In this document: piece by piece, positions 13,509 to 25,984 of the stretch
How positions within the stretch are numbered: the first letter of the stretch is position 1
Layout of the letters: each line of letters begins with the position of its first letter
Origin: Linepithema humile
Lineage: Eukaryota > Arthropoda > Insecta > Hymenoptera > Formicidae
Direction: 5' to 3'
DNA: 64,000 nucleotides
Assembly (NCBI RefSeq): GCF_040581485.1
Contig: NC_090130.1
Span: 23,887,918 to 23,951,917, forward strand
Notes under the pieces: generated by a model
What the model was told of the DNA's origin: nothing
Database searches by the model: none
The model's input: the letters and a program-made list of their open reading frames with translations, nothing else
Program-made: the position numbers and the translations under genes

Positions 13509-16500
13509 AACCGAGACTGTTTGGATTTTCAAGGATGTTTTAAGTGGAACATAACAGTAACTTTAAATACAATAACATATGTACAATTATATCCATTCTT
13601 TTTTGATGAAATTTTATGCTTTATTAAAAGTCAATATTATTATAGGTATTTTAATTCTCTTGAAAATTGTCTGCAATATTTTATTTTTAAGAGCTTTTAC
13701 GATAAATACAATAATTTGCTTTAGTGTTTACTGTGGAAATATTACAAAATTTAATGAAAAAATGTTTCAGTAATAAATAAAATAAATCAGTAATTATAAA
13801 ATTAATTATAACATGTGTATAATGATTTCAAGTTATTATGCATAAATTATAACTAATTACTTTTGTAATAAATTTAAAGATTAGAGTTATATATTTCATT
13901 ATTTTAGAATTTGATAATTTAAGATGTTGAGAATAAGAATGATAGACGTATTTTATAAATAAAGTATCATCTAATCAGTTGTATTTTGATTTAAATATCG
14001 CATGATACGTTATCGAGACCGAATTTATTTTCAGTTTCGCAATCGATTGAAAAGAAGACAGAATTTCTTCGCGGTATTTTAGGTCAACAACCAACCGGCA
14101 ATGGTTCTTGCCTTGTTTTACGAGAAATATCGTGGTTAGGTCGGTCAGATGGGTACTTTCCAGACCACGAAATTCCAAACTAAATCCATTTCCAGTTTGT
14201 GCAGTGCTCTTTCCCGTCGTCGGCACTCGGACGTCCCCGGACGGTTACCAACTTCATAACAGCATCCCCAAATAATTAGAGCCCATTAAAACAATCGCGT
14301 AACACTTCAACCGAGTTAATTGGCCCCAAAATAATATTAGGCGACTGCACGTTAGCAACAGTTTTCCCGCGCTCAAAGTTTGCACGTATACGCGCGGTTT
14401 CTGTTACGCTATGCTCTAACATTCCAAATCATAATTTAGAGCTAATTATTTGTTAACATTATGAGCACAATTTTAATTATATTTTTGTAATTGCAGCACA
14501 ATGTACTAAAATCGTTGTCTTATTAGTGACAAGAAATAATATCATATTTGCATAACATATTTTTTGTATTCCAATTAAATTTATTGTTGCTACGTATGTA
14601 GTTCTCCATAAAATAATTTTTGATAATATATACGTAAGATAGAATCGAATATTCACTTGAGAAGCATATATAGTGAGAGCGATTTGCAACATACTGAATA
14701 TCGGTTGAAAGGCTGGCCAAACCAAACTTTGTCGGGAGTTGCACAGACGGCCGTTAATCATGGTTCTTAATTGCTTTGTGGGTACTTACATTGAGCCGAA
14801 CGAACAATTTAGGATCTGCACCATTGATTTATCAAATAAATCGTCGCATCGATCTGTTATCGAGGTTACGACACGAATCCTTCTTTCTCGCCATTTAAAG
14901 CGATTTAAGCCTCATTAATAATCCAAACTTTCCACAATGAATTGAAATTCACCGAATAAGTAAGAGTGAGCATACATACATAAAAGCCGAATGAACCGAA
15001 TCGGCTGATAAGATATTTATTCATCATAATTCTCATAGATAAGTCTTGCAAGTTTCTATCGAAGTATGTTACGCCAACGCTTTTCATTAAATATGTGCAA
15101 CGAAATGTTCCTCTCAAGCAAATTAATTTTTTTTATCTTTTTATCGCCTTAATTAAATATGCCCTAATTAAATTAAATAAGAGACAACGTGTTCTCGCAA
15201 CATGTTTTGAGGAATTCCATTTAATACCGCTGGCTCTTTCACTTGCAAAATCTTTACGTAAAATCTTCGCGCCCCAAGATTGCAACGAGATATATAGTTC
15301 GGTATCTAGAAGTGTATAACCGATCTTAACTGTAGCGTCCAGTACAGTGAATAGAGTCGAGACGAATCTAGAAGGGGAAAAAGAAGAAGAAGGTTGGAAG
15401 CTATCGCGTCATCTTTCTGATGTGGCGTAGGTAAACTCGCAAACTTTGGTCGGAGTTTTCAGGTCAACCAAATTTCCGCATAGCACTCCACACAGTTATG
15501 CGTCCTCGTGAAAAACCCCATTAATCGCGACCGTCGCAAAGGAAAATCAGAACAGAGCGCATACTGCATACGAGCATGTTATTCGCTGGTTGAGGCAAAA
15601 GACCGAAAGCAAAGGGTGACGTTGCACCCAGGGAGAGATGGCCGAGAGATTCATGCGATTCGCTGCTGTTGATGAAAACGGAGCACTCGGCCAGACAGGA
15701 CGACCTCCAGGAAAGAAGAATATCAGTGAATCTATTTGCCATACTCCCATGCGGCTTGGAAGTACGTTATTAAAATGCTAGCCTCATTTTCTTTCAGCCA
15801 ACTCCATGTACGCGCCACCATTGCTGTCCACACTTTCGCGCTTCTCATCCACGTCGTCTTCTGCGCATCCCCTCGCTGCAGTGCCTTCTGTCCGTTCAAC
15901 CAGCTTTCCTGTTATCGTGCAGCAGAAATGGAAAATGAAATAGAGCAAACGGCGCAAAGAGAGATGGCAAATACGACAAGCTCTTCACCAGGCAGATGAG
16001 CAGAGCTCCGTTCCAGCAAACCGAATGACGGATAAACGTCGCGACGTTGAATCGCACTGGAGCTGACTGGGATTAGTCATTCCATGAATAAGCAGGCAAG
16101 ACTGTACGGCAAATATCCGCGAAAGAATAAGCCACTCATCCAGACGAGGTCCGATGAATGTGGAAAGTTCGAGCAAGATATACGGTTGTAAAAAATAAAA
16201 CGAGAAGTAGCCTACGCGATACAAATGATGAACGATAGTTTCGTCGTTGAATAAAATGAATGTTAATACATATAAACAGTCATTTATGTTCTACTCACTT
16301 TTATCTGAACCATGTTTATTCAGTACAGCTATATTAAGATTGCTGTAATGGTTTTTTTTTCATTAAAAAATAATCATAATTTTTTACGTTTGATTCATAA
16401 ACTTTTTAAACGATTAACGTATAATATCGAGTAAAAATTTAATTTGTTTATAATTATACAAAAATTTATTCTTTTATTTATAATAATTCGAATATTATTT

Positions 16501-18808
16501 CTATTATGTTTTCGTCTGTATATGCAGCAGCTACTATATATTTTCTTACAAAGCAAAAAAGGACTGTACCGTGATGATATCCACCGCGACATCGGACGAA
16601 ACGTATATTTTCCTAAAAAAGTGACCGAGAAGAGTCGCGCGCAGCGTGCTGGTTCCGTTATCGCGAATAACCATTGCCCAGTCTGAGTAGTCGACAGAGA
16701 GCTTATAAAAACCGAATATATAAGAGTGGAACGAAGGGAAGAAGCTTGTGAAGGGATCCGTTATAGGAGCACTTCCGGCGTGTTGACACTGCAGTCGGTT
16801 GACCCGGTTGGCTCAAAGGGAAACAAGCGGCCCTGATCGTCGCTTCTGATAGCGGCAATAGAGTCTAGATTACCTCAGGGGTGCTCACATTTATCCATCA
16901 TTTAGCGAAGAATATCGAGCTCGTGGATGAAACAAATCTCGCTCTGAACGGTATGTCAAACTATTTTGCACTAAGTGGTCGTGGATAGACTTCAAAATAA
17001 CGATGTTAATTCCTTTCCCCCTTCCTCCTCGCCCTCTCGCGAGCCTAAACACACTGCAAGCTCTCTTGACCTGTACCGCATATGCAGGAAAATACAATAG
17101 TTTGAAACTGTTCTATGATTACGTTATTACATAAATTTGAGTTAATATTCGGCATGTCAACATTTTGATTCGTTATTTATTATACATACATCTAGATTGA
17201 CGATTTTGCTACTTTCTAACACAAAGCACTCCATGCCAAAGTTTAGAAATTGTTTACTTTACTAAATTTCTAGATTTAATTAATATATTGCTGTGTTAAA
17301 TATTACGGAAATATTTTATACAAAATATTATAAAAACAAACGATAACATAAAATAATTTTTTTCAAAGAGTATTTTACTGCATGTAGAAAAAAAAACGTC
17401 AAAAAGTGCGAATCAAGACAAATTAAACAAAGCTGGGTTCCATCCACATTAATATTGATTATGCAAATTACACTAGATATTGTTCTAATTCAATTAATAA
17501 TATACATATATGTACTAAAGTTCAAAAGTACAAAAAATTAACTTCTGTAATTATAAAACTTTGTAACAAAATAAAATCAGGATACTGTGAGAGTTACTTG
17601 ATTACTGTAGCACAGGCTGAAATTTTAAATTAAAGTATTCAAATTGAAGTAATTGCTGCAAACGGAAAACGCGCACAGTCGACAATGGAAAACTATGTGA
17701 GGACAAAGAGCTTCTATTTGAGAAAAGATGAAAGAGATTTTTATTTGAAGAACCAGTTTTAAGGTTGATGTAAAAGAGTAATTTATGAATTATATTAAAT
17801 GAGTAATGTTGCGCAAAGTTACGCAGATAAAAATAAACTCTATCAAAAAATATTTAACGAGCGTGCAGATAGAAGAAGAATTTAAACGATTCTATTTTAT
17901 CAAACTCGAATTAATTACGCGCTAAACAAAAGTAGTTCGGCACGCGAACTCCCCTCGCAAACTTGTAATAAATATGCGATATGTTCTCATGTCGGTGATA
18001 AATCGCTAACGCTTTTCAAATCTACGCGTGAGCATTCCTCGCAGAAAACTATATGAATCAACGATAAAGTTGCATTCTGCTACGGGCCGGATAAACTATA
18101 CGGAAAAATAACTGCGAATAAAAGGAAAAGAAAAAAAAAAAGGAAAAAATATATCGTGAATATAATCGATCTTACTGTCGAAGAGAAAAAGGACGGATCG
18201 ATTGCAAAGTCATCATTTTGTTACGAATTCAAGGCTGTGAGAAATGATTTTACTAACAAGTAAAGATAAAAGCGTTTCTCACGGTAGGCATTAAAGCGGC
18301 GAATTTTCTAATTATGAAACACATTTGGATGCTACATACGAAACGCGTAAATGAACAAACTGCGAAGAATATTGCATCCATCAAAATGGGATGATCAATG
18401 GGCGTTGGGCAGCGGTGTGCACTTCAATTACATCTTTATCGGCCGGTACCATACCCACATGATACATCATCCACGGTGCCTTATATCTTGTTGGAACTTT
18501 CGAGGTCAGGTAAAGATTTAGGTTCGGTCGACTGATCGGATAATCCGAACTAACGTTTCACGTTCGATGGGTGAACGTTGACCTTTAAATCAGGAACGAA
18601 AAAACACTCGACGTGCATGCGATAACTTAGTCACATCTCAAGTATTTAATTTAAGCGACTGATCGATACATGCAGAATTTTTAACGATACAAGTATTATA
18701 GATTCTTTTTAATTTTATAAACCGACAAAAAGTTAATGGCCCATTATCTTGCATATTGATTTTTATGTTGTGATTGATATTTTTGCGTTTTACCATTGAA
18801 TTTGATTA
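13509..18808. other. Non-coding stretch, no gene supported
   Basis: This is mostly AT-rich DNA with GC-richer patches at about 14.0-14.4, 15.4-16.2 and 16.6-17.1 kb. Frames of 60-95 codons occur but overlap in opposite directions and show no domain. I saw no repeats or RNA genes that I can support. Confidence 0.5.
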
Positions 18809-18810
18809 TA

Positions 18811-19711
18811 CTAGGTGCGCAACTAAGTTTCCGGGTTTCACACATGAATGGCGCTAACGATACATGTAGTCGATATACATGTCTAAAGTTGTGTTTTTTT
18901 ATTAACTTGGACATCTGTCAACAATAACCAGTCATAATACCAACACATATTGCAACGCAAAAATATTTTTTCTAACAATAAAGATGTCGAGTTTTGTGCC
19001 AAATAAACAGCATTTGCGGGAAGCTTTGCTTTTCTGCTTCAACTTGAAAGAAAATGCAGCTGAAGCACGCCGTTTGCTTGAGAAAGCCTACGGCGAACAT
19101 GCACAATCGAAAACTACTTGTGAAGATTGGTTTAAACGCTTTAGAAATGGCGATTTCGACACTGAGGACAAGGAGCGCTCCGGAAGACCAAAAACATTTG
19201 AGGACGCCGATCTGCAAGCGTTATTGGATGAAAATGATACGCAAACACAAGACAACAACAACTGATAAATTTGAACCATGCATTGCTCGAAAAACGGCCA
19301 GAATGGGACACGAGACACGAACGAGTGATATTGCAGCACGACAACGTTCCGTGCCATCGCACTTCCATCGTCCAGGACACCATCAAAACGCTGAAATGGG
19401 ATCTGCTACCGCACCCGCTGTATTCACCAGACCTGGCCCCTTCCAATTATCACTTGTTCCGGTCGATGGCACATGGCTTAGCTGGGCTACACTTGGCCAA
19501 TTTCGAAGAAGTGCAAAACTGATTGGATAAATGGTTTCGATGCAAAGACGCGTCGTTTTATCGTCGCGGTATTCATGTATTGCCAGAGAGATGGCAAAAA
19601 TGTGTAGCTAGCGAGGGACGATACTTTGAATAAACCGTTTTTTGTATTTCTCTTGAAATTTTCCATTTTGCATTGATAAAAAAAAACCCGGAAACTTAAT
19701 TGCGCACCTAG
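18811..19711 (+). mobile_element. Mariner element, 901 bp, internally deleted
   Basis: The element has 28-bp terminal inverted repeats (outer bases CTAGGTGCGCAACTAAGTTT on the left). They match at 27 of 28 positions with the right end, and TA dinucleotides flank it at 18809-18810 and 19712-19713. This is the exact architecture of Tc1/mariner insertions. Intact mariners are about 1.3 kb, so roughly 0.4 kb has been lost from the centre, in the transposase gene. The near-perfect inverted repeats suggest a fairly young copy that could still be moved in trans by a related transposase; that last point is inference. Confidence 0.95.
18984..19633 (+). pseudogene. Broken mariner transposase
   Basis: The gene would catalyse cut-and-paste transposition of the surrounding mariner. 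The 5' part (from ATG at 18984) encodes the N-terminal helix-turn-helix DNA-binding region: 'HLREALLFCFNLKENAAEA' and 'CEDWFKRFRNGDFDTEDKER' followed by the GRPK linker motif. After about 90 codons the reading jumps, out of frame, to the C-terminal catalytic part at about 19265, which contains QHDN and 'YSPDLAPSNYHLF'. The segment with the first catalytic Asp is deleted. The third catalytic position, normally the Asp in APSDYHLF 35 residues after the HDN Asp, is Asn here. A TGA at 19520-19522 interrupts the tail before 'LDKWF'. The product cannot be active. Confidence 0.93.
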
Positions 19712-19727
19712 TATTAGATTTAATATA

Positions 19728-19870
19728 GGGCTTGTTCGTTTTAGCTACACTGGGGCTGCTCTGGGTCTGCTCTACACAGGATAATACAGGACAGATAAAT
19801 AGTTTGTCTCGTATTATCTTGTTTAGAGCAGACCCAGAGCTGCCCCAGTGCAGCTAAAACGAACAAGCCC
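19728..19870. mobile_element. 143-bp palindromic MITE
   Basis: The sequence starts GGGCTTGTTCGTTTTAGCT and ends with the reverse complement AGCTAAAACGAACAAGCCC. Complementarity continues inward through 'gggctgctctgggtctgctct' (left) and its mirror on the right, leaving a small AT-rich loop near 19780-19810. I cannot define a convincing target-site duplication. GGGC-starting ends of this kind resemble Tourist/PIF-Harbinger MITEs, but this is only a resemblance. It begins 16 bp beyond the mariner end. Confidence 0.85.
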
Positions 19871-21857
19871 ATTGTGTGAGTAAACATATAAATAAATCTA
19901 TATTTAAAAACAAAAGTATTTTATGGAGTCACTGTATAGTAAAAATTTTGTAAAGTTTTTCGAAAAATATTTATGATATAAATAAACCAAAAGATAATTT
20001 TGTCATTTCGGATTCGTTTAGATACATGCATTCGCGATTTACGCTCGATTCCGGCCGTAGCATCGATTAACGGTAAGTCAGAGGTGCTTCTGCATCACAT
20101 GTCTCGCGTGCCTTCCTGCGACCGAATCCCGACTGTTCGGTAAACTGTTCCGACGACTATTTCATCGAGAGAAAGGATTTAGTGGGTATAAACGCGCGCG
20201 CGCACGTGCGCACACACCGGTGCTTTCGACCGAGCGATTGTTGCAGGCCGCATCCGGTTGGATGCTCGATCGGAGGCTCTTGCCATTCGCCGCGCAACAT
20301 TTCCGGCGAGACAATGCGAAGATCAGGACGGCTATTAGGCGGAGGATAGCTGCGGCATTCAACGGCGAAGTGCCGATGCAGAACTGGCCCCTTATCAGCA
20401 CGTAGAGTCCTCAGACTTCAGAATCCGTCGCGACCAACGTCGAGTAATCCTCTACCGCGTCGCACCGCGTTTCGTATGTTGCCTGATATCGGGCTTTTCT
20501 GTTACGAAAACAAACGACACAATGGAGTTGGCGTGCCTCCCCACGTTACGGAGGCAGCCTGGCTTGCTCAACGGACGGAGACGAAGGGCCGAATTCCGAG
20601 GATCGAGGCTTTCGGAACAATAGCGAGTTGTCCGCGTTCACTACCCCCTTCCTCCTTCGCTCTCACACAGCACTCCCGCGGATTACATAGAAAATGCCTG
20701 TTCCGGGTATACACGCCTGATAAATAGTTCCTTCCTCGCCTAATTCTATGGACGTAGACGTCTCTCATTGCGACCACTATTCCTTGTCCCCTCGTCGGTT
20801 GTCAAACGAAACACCGAGGCTCGTTCGCTCCACGTTCCACGTGACTCGCACGTAGCGGCTTGAAAAAGTGCGCCCGCCACTCGAGTGGGCCGCAAGCTTG
20901 CGAAATGGCGGAATTGCACGACGACTAATAAATTGCGGTTTTACGGCCGCAGAACGAACGCGGCTGAAAGAGGCTTACCGACGGAAATGGCGCCGGTGTT
21001 TCTTACCACCGTAATGCAATACGGTTTAATGCATACGGCGGAGGGAATTAGGGCGATTTCTCTCGACCTGCGTAGTGATAAAATTTAAATTTATTGCAGC
21101 CGCGACGCACTTCCCGGCGCTAAGCTTCGTATAAATTGCGCATATGGTTTATCGTTCAGTAAATTTATATCGAAATTGGAAGTGATATAAAAGAATAACT
21201 CGCGCATAAGCTGAACTTACCTGTCTCGCGATCGGAACCTTCGTGAAAAAGGCAATAATACGGAATAGTTTTATCTGTCGTAATTTTTTCTGAAATATCA
21301 TCTACAGAATCGCGAGATCGAGAACATTACTGTAAAACGAATTTTAATCCCATTAGCCGAGAAATGTCGTATTAAATACTGAAACTGTCTTTAAAATATC
21401 GACATAAATTTGAGAATTCAATATACAATTCTGCTTAGAGTAATGTTCGCAAATTTGTAAACGGAAACGTGAGCACTGATGCCGTATTTTTTTTAAACTT
21501 CCTGCCCGGGGCATCGATTGCCGAAAGTCGCGAAAGAAATCGCCGTGCATTTCAGATGGAGTCTATCGTAGGAAGATCGAGCTCCGTCGGAGCTTTAGAC
21601 CGACATAAATTTTCGAAAGGTCACGCGGTACAGTGGCCAATATCCTGAGAATCGAGTCGCGCGGGCGAGCGGCGAGTTTGCGAAATACCGTTTGCCGGCT
21701 GATTAATGGGGCAGACTTATGTACCGCAGGCCTCCATCCACTTCAGCATCGAGTGCCATTCGCTCGAACATTCATCCACTCCAGTATCTTCCTAATGCGC
21801 CTCGGCGGAAGAATATAAGTTAAAAGGAGATAGACTTATCATCAATAGTCAACGAAG
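19871..21857. other. Non-coding stretch, no gene supported
   Basis: A GC-richer patch (about 20.0-21.8 kb) holds several 60-80 codon frames on both strands. None has a recognisable motif. The last few codons before 21858 in the plus direction (ending 'SSIVNEDKT') can be read into the LINE remnant that resumes after the foldback element. Confidence 0.5.
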
Positions 21858-21866
21858 ATAAAACTC

Positions 21867-23497
21867 ATGTTCGTGAACCTAGCATATCATTTTCCAGCAG
21901 ATCAAAAATAAAAGAGAGTTCTTGTCGCATGCAGTCGAGTTCTATAGTTCCTTATAGTTTTTAGTAATAGTTCTGGTGATTTTATCCAAAAAAACACCAA
22001 TCGAAAAAATGATCTGCTAACTTCCCGTAGCAGATCATTTTCTAGCAGATCAAAAATAAAAGAGAGTTCTTGTCGCATGCAGTCGAGTTCTATAGTTCCT
22101 GATAGTTTTTAATGATAGTTCTGGTGATTTTATAAAAAAAAACACCGATCGAAAAAAATGATCTGCTACGGAAAGTTAGCAGATAAAAAATAGAGGACAC
22201 TGAACATATATGTGATATGCTGGCCGTATATTGATAGTTCTGTTGATAATTAAAGAGTTTTCGTGTAGTTCTGAGCCAGTACATTGCTTTTCCAAAGAGT
22301 TCTGACGGCTAAAATAATTAGAAAATTTTTTAACAATTATTTTACCCGAAAAACACGCATTTTTGTACATATATGTGATATGCTGGCCGCATATTGATAG
22401 TTCTGCTAAAAATTAGACAGTTCTCTTCTAGTCTGGGCGAGTACATTGCTTTTCCAAAAAGTTCTGACGACTAAAATAATTAGAAAATTTTTTAAACAAT
22501 TAATTTACCCGAAAAACGCGCATTTTTGTGTATATGTGTGATATGCTGGCCGTATATTAATAGTTCTGTTAATAATTAAAGAGTTTTCGTGTAGTTCTAA
22601 GAACTAGAAGAGAACTGTCTAATTTTTAGCAGAACTATCAATATGCGGCCAGCATATCACACATATGCTCAAAAATGCGCGTTTTTCGGGTAAATTAATT
22701 GTTTAAAAAATTTTCTAATTATTTTAGTCGTCAGAACTTTTTGGAAAAGCAATGTACTTGCCCAGAACTACACGAAAACTCTTTAATTATTAACAGAACT
22801 ATCAATATACGGCCAGCATATCACACATATGCTCAAAAATGCGCGTTTTTCGGGTAAATTAATTGTTTAAAAAATTTTCTAATTATTTTAGTCGTCAGAA
22901 CTCTTTGGAAAAGCAATGTACTCGCCCAGAACTAGAAGAGAACTGTCTAATTTTTAGCAGAACTATCAATATGCGGCCAGCATATCACATATATGTACAA
23001 AAATGCGTGTTTTTCGGGTAAAATAATTGTTAAAAAATTTTCTAATTATTTTAGTCGTCAGAACTCTTTGCAAAAGCAATGTACTGGCTCAGAACTACAC
23101 GAAAACTCTTTAATTATCAACAGAACTATCAATATACGGCCAGCATATCACATATATGTTCAGTGTCCTCTATTTTTTATCTGCTAACTTTCCGTAGCAG
23201 ATCATTTTTTTCGATCGGTGTTTTTTTTTTATAAAATCACCAGAACTATCATTAAAAACTATCAGGAACTATAGAACTCGACTGCATGCGACAAGAACTC
23301 TCTTTTATTTATGATCTGCTAGAAAATAATCTGCTACGGGAAGTTAGCAGATCATTTTTTCGATTGGTGTTTTTTTGGATAAAATCACCAGAACTATTAC
23401 TAAAAACTATAAGGAACTATAGAACTCGACTGCATGCGACAAGAACTCTCTTTTATTTTTGATCTGCTGGAAAATGATATGCTAGGTTCACGAACAT
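21867..23497. mobile_element. Foldback-type element, 1631 bp, with subrepeat-bearing arms and 9-bp TSD
   Basis: Practically the whole element is one palindrome, with ends ATGTTCGTGAACC and GGTTCACGAACAT and a centre near 22600. It is flanked by a 9-bp direct repeat, ATAAAACTC (21858-21866 and 23498-23506). Each arm is itself built from tandem subrepeats. Two units of about 145 bp lie outermost (carrying 'gttcttgtcgcatgcagtcg' and 'atgatctgcta'). Units of about 165 bp follow, each carrying 'gtgatatgctggcc'. I count that motif three times in the left arm (about 22211, 22375, 22539) and its complement four times in the right arm (about 22646, 22814, 22978, 23143). Long inverted repeats made of tandem units with a 9-bp duplication are the defining design of Drosophila Foldback (FB, MULE-like) elements. 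No transposase is encoded, so this copy is non-autonomous. Confidence 0.88.
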
Positions 23498-23506
23498 ATA
23501 AAACTC

Positions 23507-23960
23507 AAATTACCTTGGTGACATCTGCAGAAGTGTCTAATGAAATAGCTAAAAAAATCAGTGCAAAAAAGGTATCTGACGTTGACCTTACAACAGATAC
23601 TAAAAAAACTTCCGAGAAAAGGGATTGTCAAATTAACCTATCTAATTAACGCAGCGTTTCGACCACGATATGTTCCCATGAAATGGAAGGTTGCAGAAGT
23701 GATAATGATATCAAAACCTGACAAACCACCTAATGAGAAAACATCCTACCGCCCAATTTCGTTGCTGCCAACAATGTCAAAGTTACGTGAAAAGCTATTT
23801 ATGAAGAAAATTGATTCCAGATCATCAATTCGGATTCAGGAACAAACATTCGACAATTAACCAAATAAATAGGATCATAGCATGAATTGAAAGAACGTTA
23901 GAAGAAAAAAAATCGTTTGAGTGTGAAATAATAGAACAAAGCGGAACTAACACAGGAACG
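23507..23960 (+). pseudogene. Decayed jockey-type LINE reverse transcriptase (5' part)
   Basis: Two overlapping frames give the N-terminal reverse transcriptase region of a jockey-clade LINE. The first has 'SAEVSNEIAKKISAKK' (residues preceding RT motif 0). After a frameshift near 23625 the second reads 'KGIVKLTYLINAAFRPRYVP', 'WKVAEVIMISKPDKPP' and 'SYRPISLLPTMSKL', the standard motif 0/1 region. A further degraded part (23860-23960) still shows 'IERTLEEKKSFE'. The region with the catalytic Asp pair is absent, replaced by unrelated AT-rich DNA. The codons just left of the foldback element (21833-21866) are in the same frame as the start of this piece, so the foldback element probably landed inside this LINE. 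Confidence 0.85.
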
Positions 23961-24156
23961 AAATGTTAAGTTAAAATTTTTGAATACTCCGCTGGGAGTA
24001 CATCCACCACAAAGCGTAGCATATATGTAATTAGAGATAAATTATTAGATAGACTCTGTCCAATTACAATTATAGGTACAACCTATTAGATTTAATAAAA
24101 AAGTTAAAAGTTAAAAAAGGTTAAAAAAAATCCAAAAATTAAAGATTATCTAATAG

Positions 24157-24601
24157 AGCTATTGGAAACAAATGCCAATGCATTTGCTTGCAAATAAATC
24201 ATGGTACAAGTTTAATGGTCAGTTAAGAAAATACGTCATATTATATTGTTCGAAAGCTGTAAGAAACAGGCTTGAAAGAGAAGTCACAGAAACTCACGGG
24301 AGTAGGTGTTTGTTGAAGAAGGTGTTTGTTGTTCTCATCTTTATTCCATCTTTAAAGGGAAACCTTTTCAACTTCAAGCTGAGTTCGCGAATTATGATCT
24401 GAGACAGGGGACTGGAGCTTTCATAGAAAGAGATCGAGAAATCTGATAAGAAATAAAATTATAAATGAGAATATTTATAGCGAATTCGGCAACCCGCATT
24501 ACATTGCATTAATACACAAAGCTACTATACATAAGGTATTTATGAATATTTATAAATGCAATAGAGCATAATATAAACACTTGACAATAAAACAATTAAT
24601 G
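24157..24601 (+). repeat. Dispersed repeat family, copy 2
   Basis: It starts with a coding-like run 'ELLETNANAFACK' (24157-24195) followed by a stop. It then runs through 'gttaagaaaatacgtcatatta' and the core beginning CGAAAGCTGTAAGAAACAGG, continuing to the shared 3' part with 'cgaattcggcaacccgcattac' and ending near 'cacttgacaataaaacaatta'. The core matches copies at 13311 and 26142, and the 3' extension matches copy 3. Confidence 0.8.
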
Positions 24602-25734
24602 TATCTTTTGTTAAAAATTGTAGGGAATTGTGTGATTTTTCCAAATAAATGAATAATAATCTTTGTGTCAGACATAATTTAATTATCTCGCAATTACTCG
24701 TAATTAATATCCTTTGTAAAAGCATTAGGAACTTATTGTTAAGATTTATTGCATATTTTAAGCGATCCATATCTTCGCGCGGTAAAAAAAAAATATCAAA
24801 AATACGGAATCGCGATTGAATGATCCCACCGTGTAATTTTACTGTGTGATTTTCATTGATAATTATCCAGAGACACAATCACGGATACTTGCATGTGCAA
24901 TTACTCGTAGCGGCTGCGTTTTCGCAGATTTTATCGTTTGCACAGCGGATAGGTACAGTGAACCCGCATTATTAGCTCGACAAATAATCCCCGCGGATTT
25001 CGCAGTGACAAATTATCTAGGACGCGAAGCAGTTTATTCGAATAGATACACCGTGTCCACTGATATTTGCATACCCGTTACCCCAATTTCTACATAACGA
25101 TTGCAAATTCGAATGGACAATCGAGATCTTTCCGCGTAGCCACAGAAGCGCGACGATTAATATTTCTATATTAATGCATGCTCTAGTTGGTGATTTGGTG
25201 GCCCGTGATTTCATGGCAAACGCACCGCAGGCGTAATTTCGAGTACAGATAACTGTAAATGCATTCGTTTCTGATTCATACAATTTATGTAAATGAGAAT
25301 GGTAAATCAATAATACTATACACTTGCAATATGCGCAATATATTAATTGATCTAATTCAAATGTTTCAAATACATATTAAAATTGAATTGTAATTGTTAC
25401 TTGACAATACAATAAAATTTCTCAAAGTTGATAGAAGTTATGACAATATTTTAAAATACACTTTTAAATAAAAGAAAAAAAACTTCAAATAAACTAGTTT
25501 AAAAAATTCGCATTGTTGAATATTTAATCAACATAGTGAAATTCTAATTAGTACAGTAAATAATTTTATCATTAATGAAATCTAATAATTAAAGCGTGTA
25601 ATGTTAACATTTCTGTAAATTTGCGCAAATGATATCTCCTCGTGTCTGTTTCATTATATCTACGAATAATTTTCTTTGAAATCACTAAAGTCACAGTTTC
25701 ATCGTCAACTAGATTCATTAGGTAAGAGCAGGAC

Positions 25735-25905
25735 ATTAATTAATTCAAGTATCACTACAAACCTTCTTATCTCAAGAATATTATCACCACAACGAATAGT
25801 TTTGCTAGCAAATGCATTGGCATTTGATTCCAACAGCTCATTATAAATTATAACGGCATTATATGAAAATCTATCAAATAATATATTGTATTAATTTTCA
25901 AAATT
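25735..25905 (-). repeat. Dispersed repeat family, inverted 5' fragment with coding-like run
   Basis: On the minus strand this reads 'IYNELLESNANAFASKTIRC' followed by 'GDNILEIRRFV', without a stop for about 50 codons. The ELLE-NANAFA part is the same as the start of copy 2 at 24157. It is a better-preserved fragment of the ORF that the repeat family once carried. I do not recognise the protein. Confidence 0.55.
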
Positions 25906-25984
25906 GATATTTATTTTGTAATAAATGATAGAATAATTTTTGGAGAAATCAGATAGATAATTAGAAAAAGTATTCGCACAATAA

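Noticed and set aside
22176..23187. Two mirror-image 64-codon frames (minus 22176-22370 and plus 22993-23187) with nearly identical predicted proteins
   Set aside because: They are the same palindromic arm sequence read from either side; similarity follows from the inverted repeat and not from coding selection.
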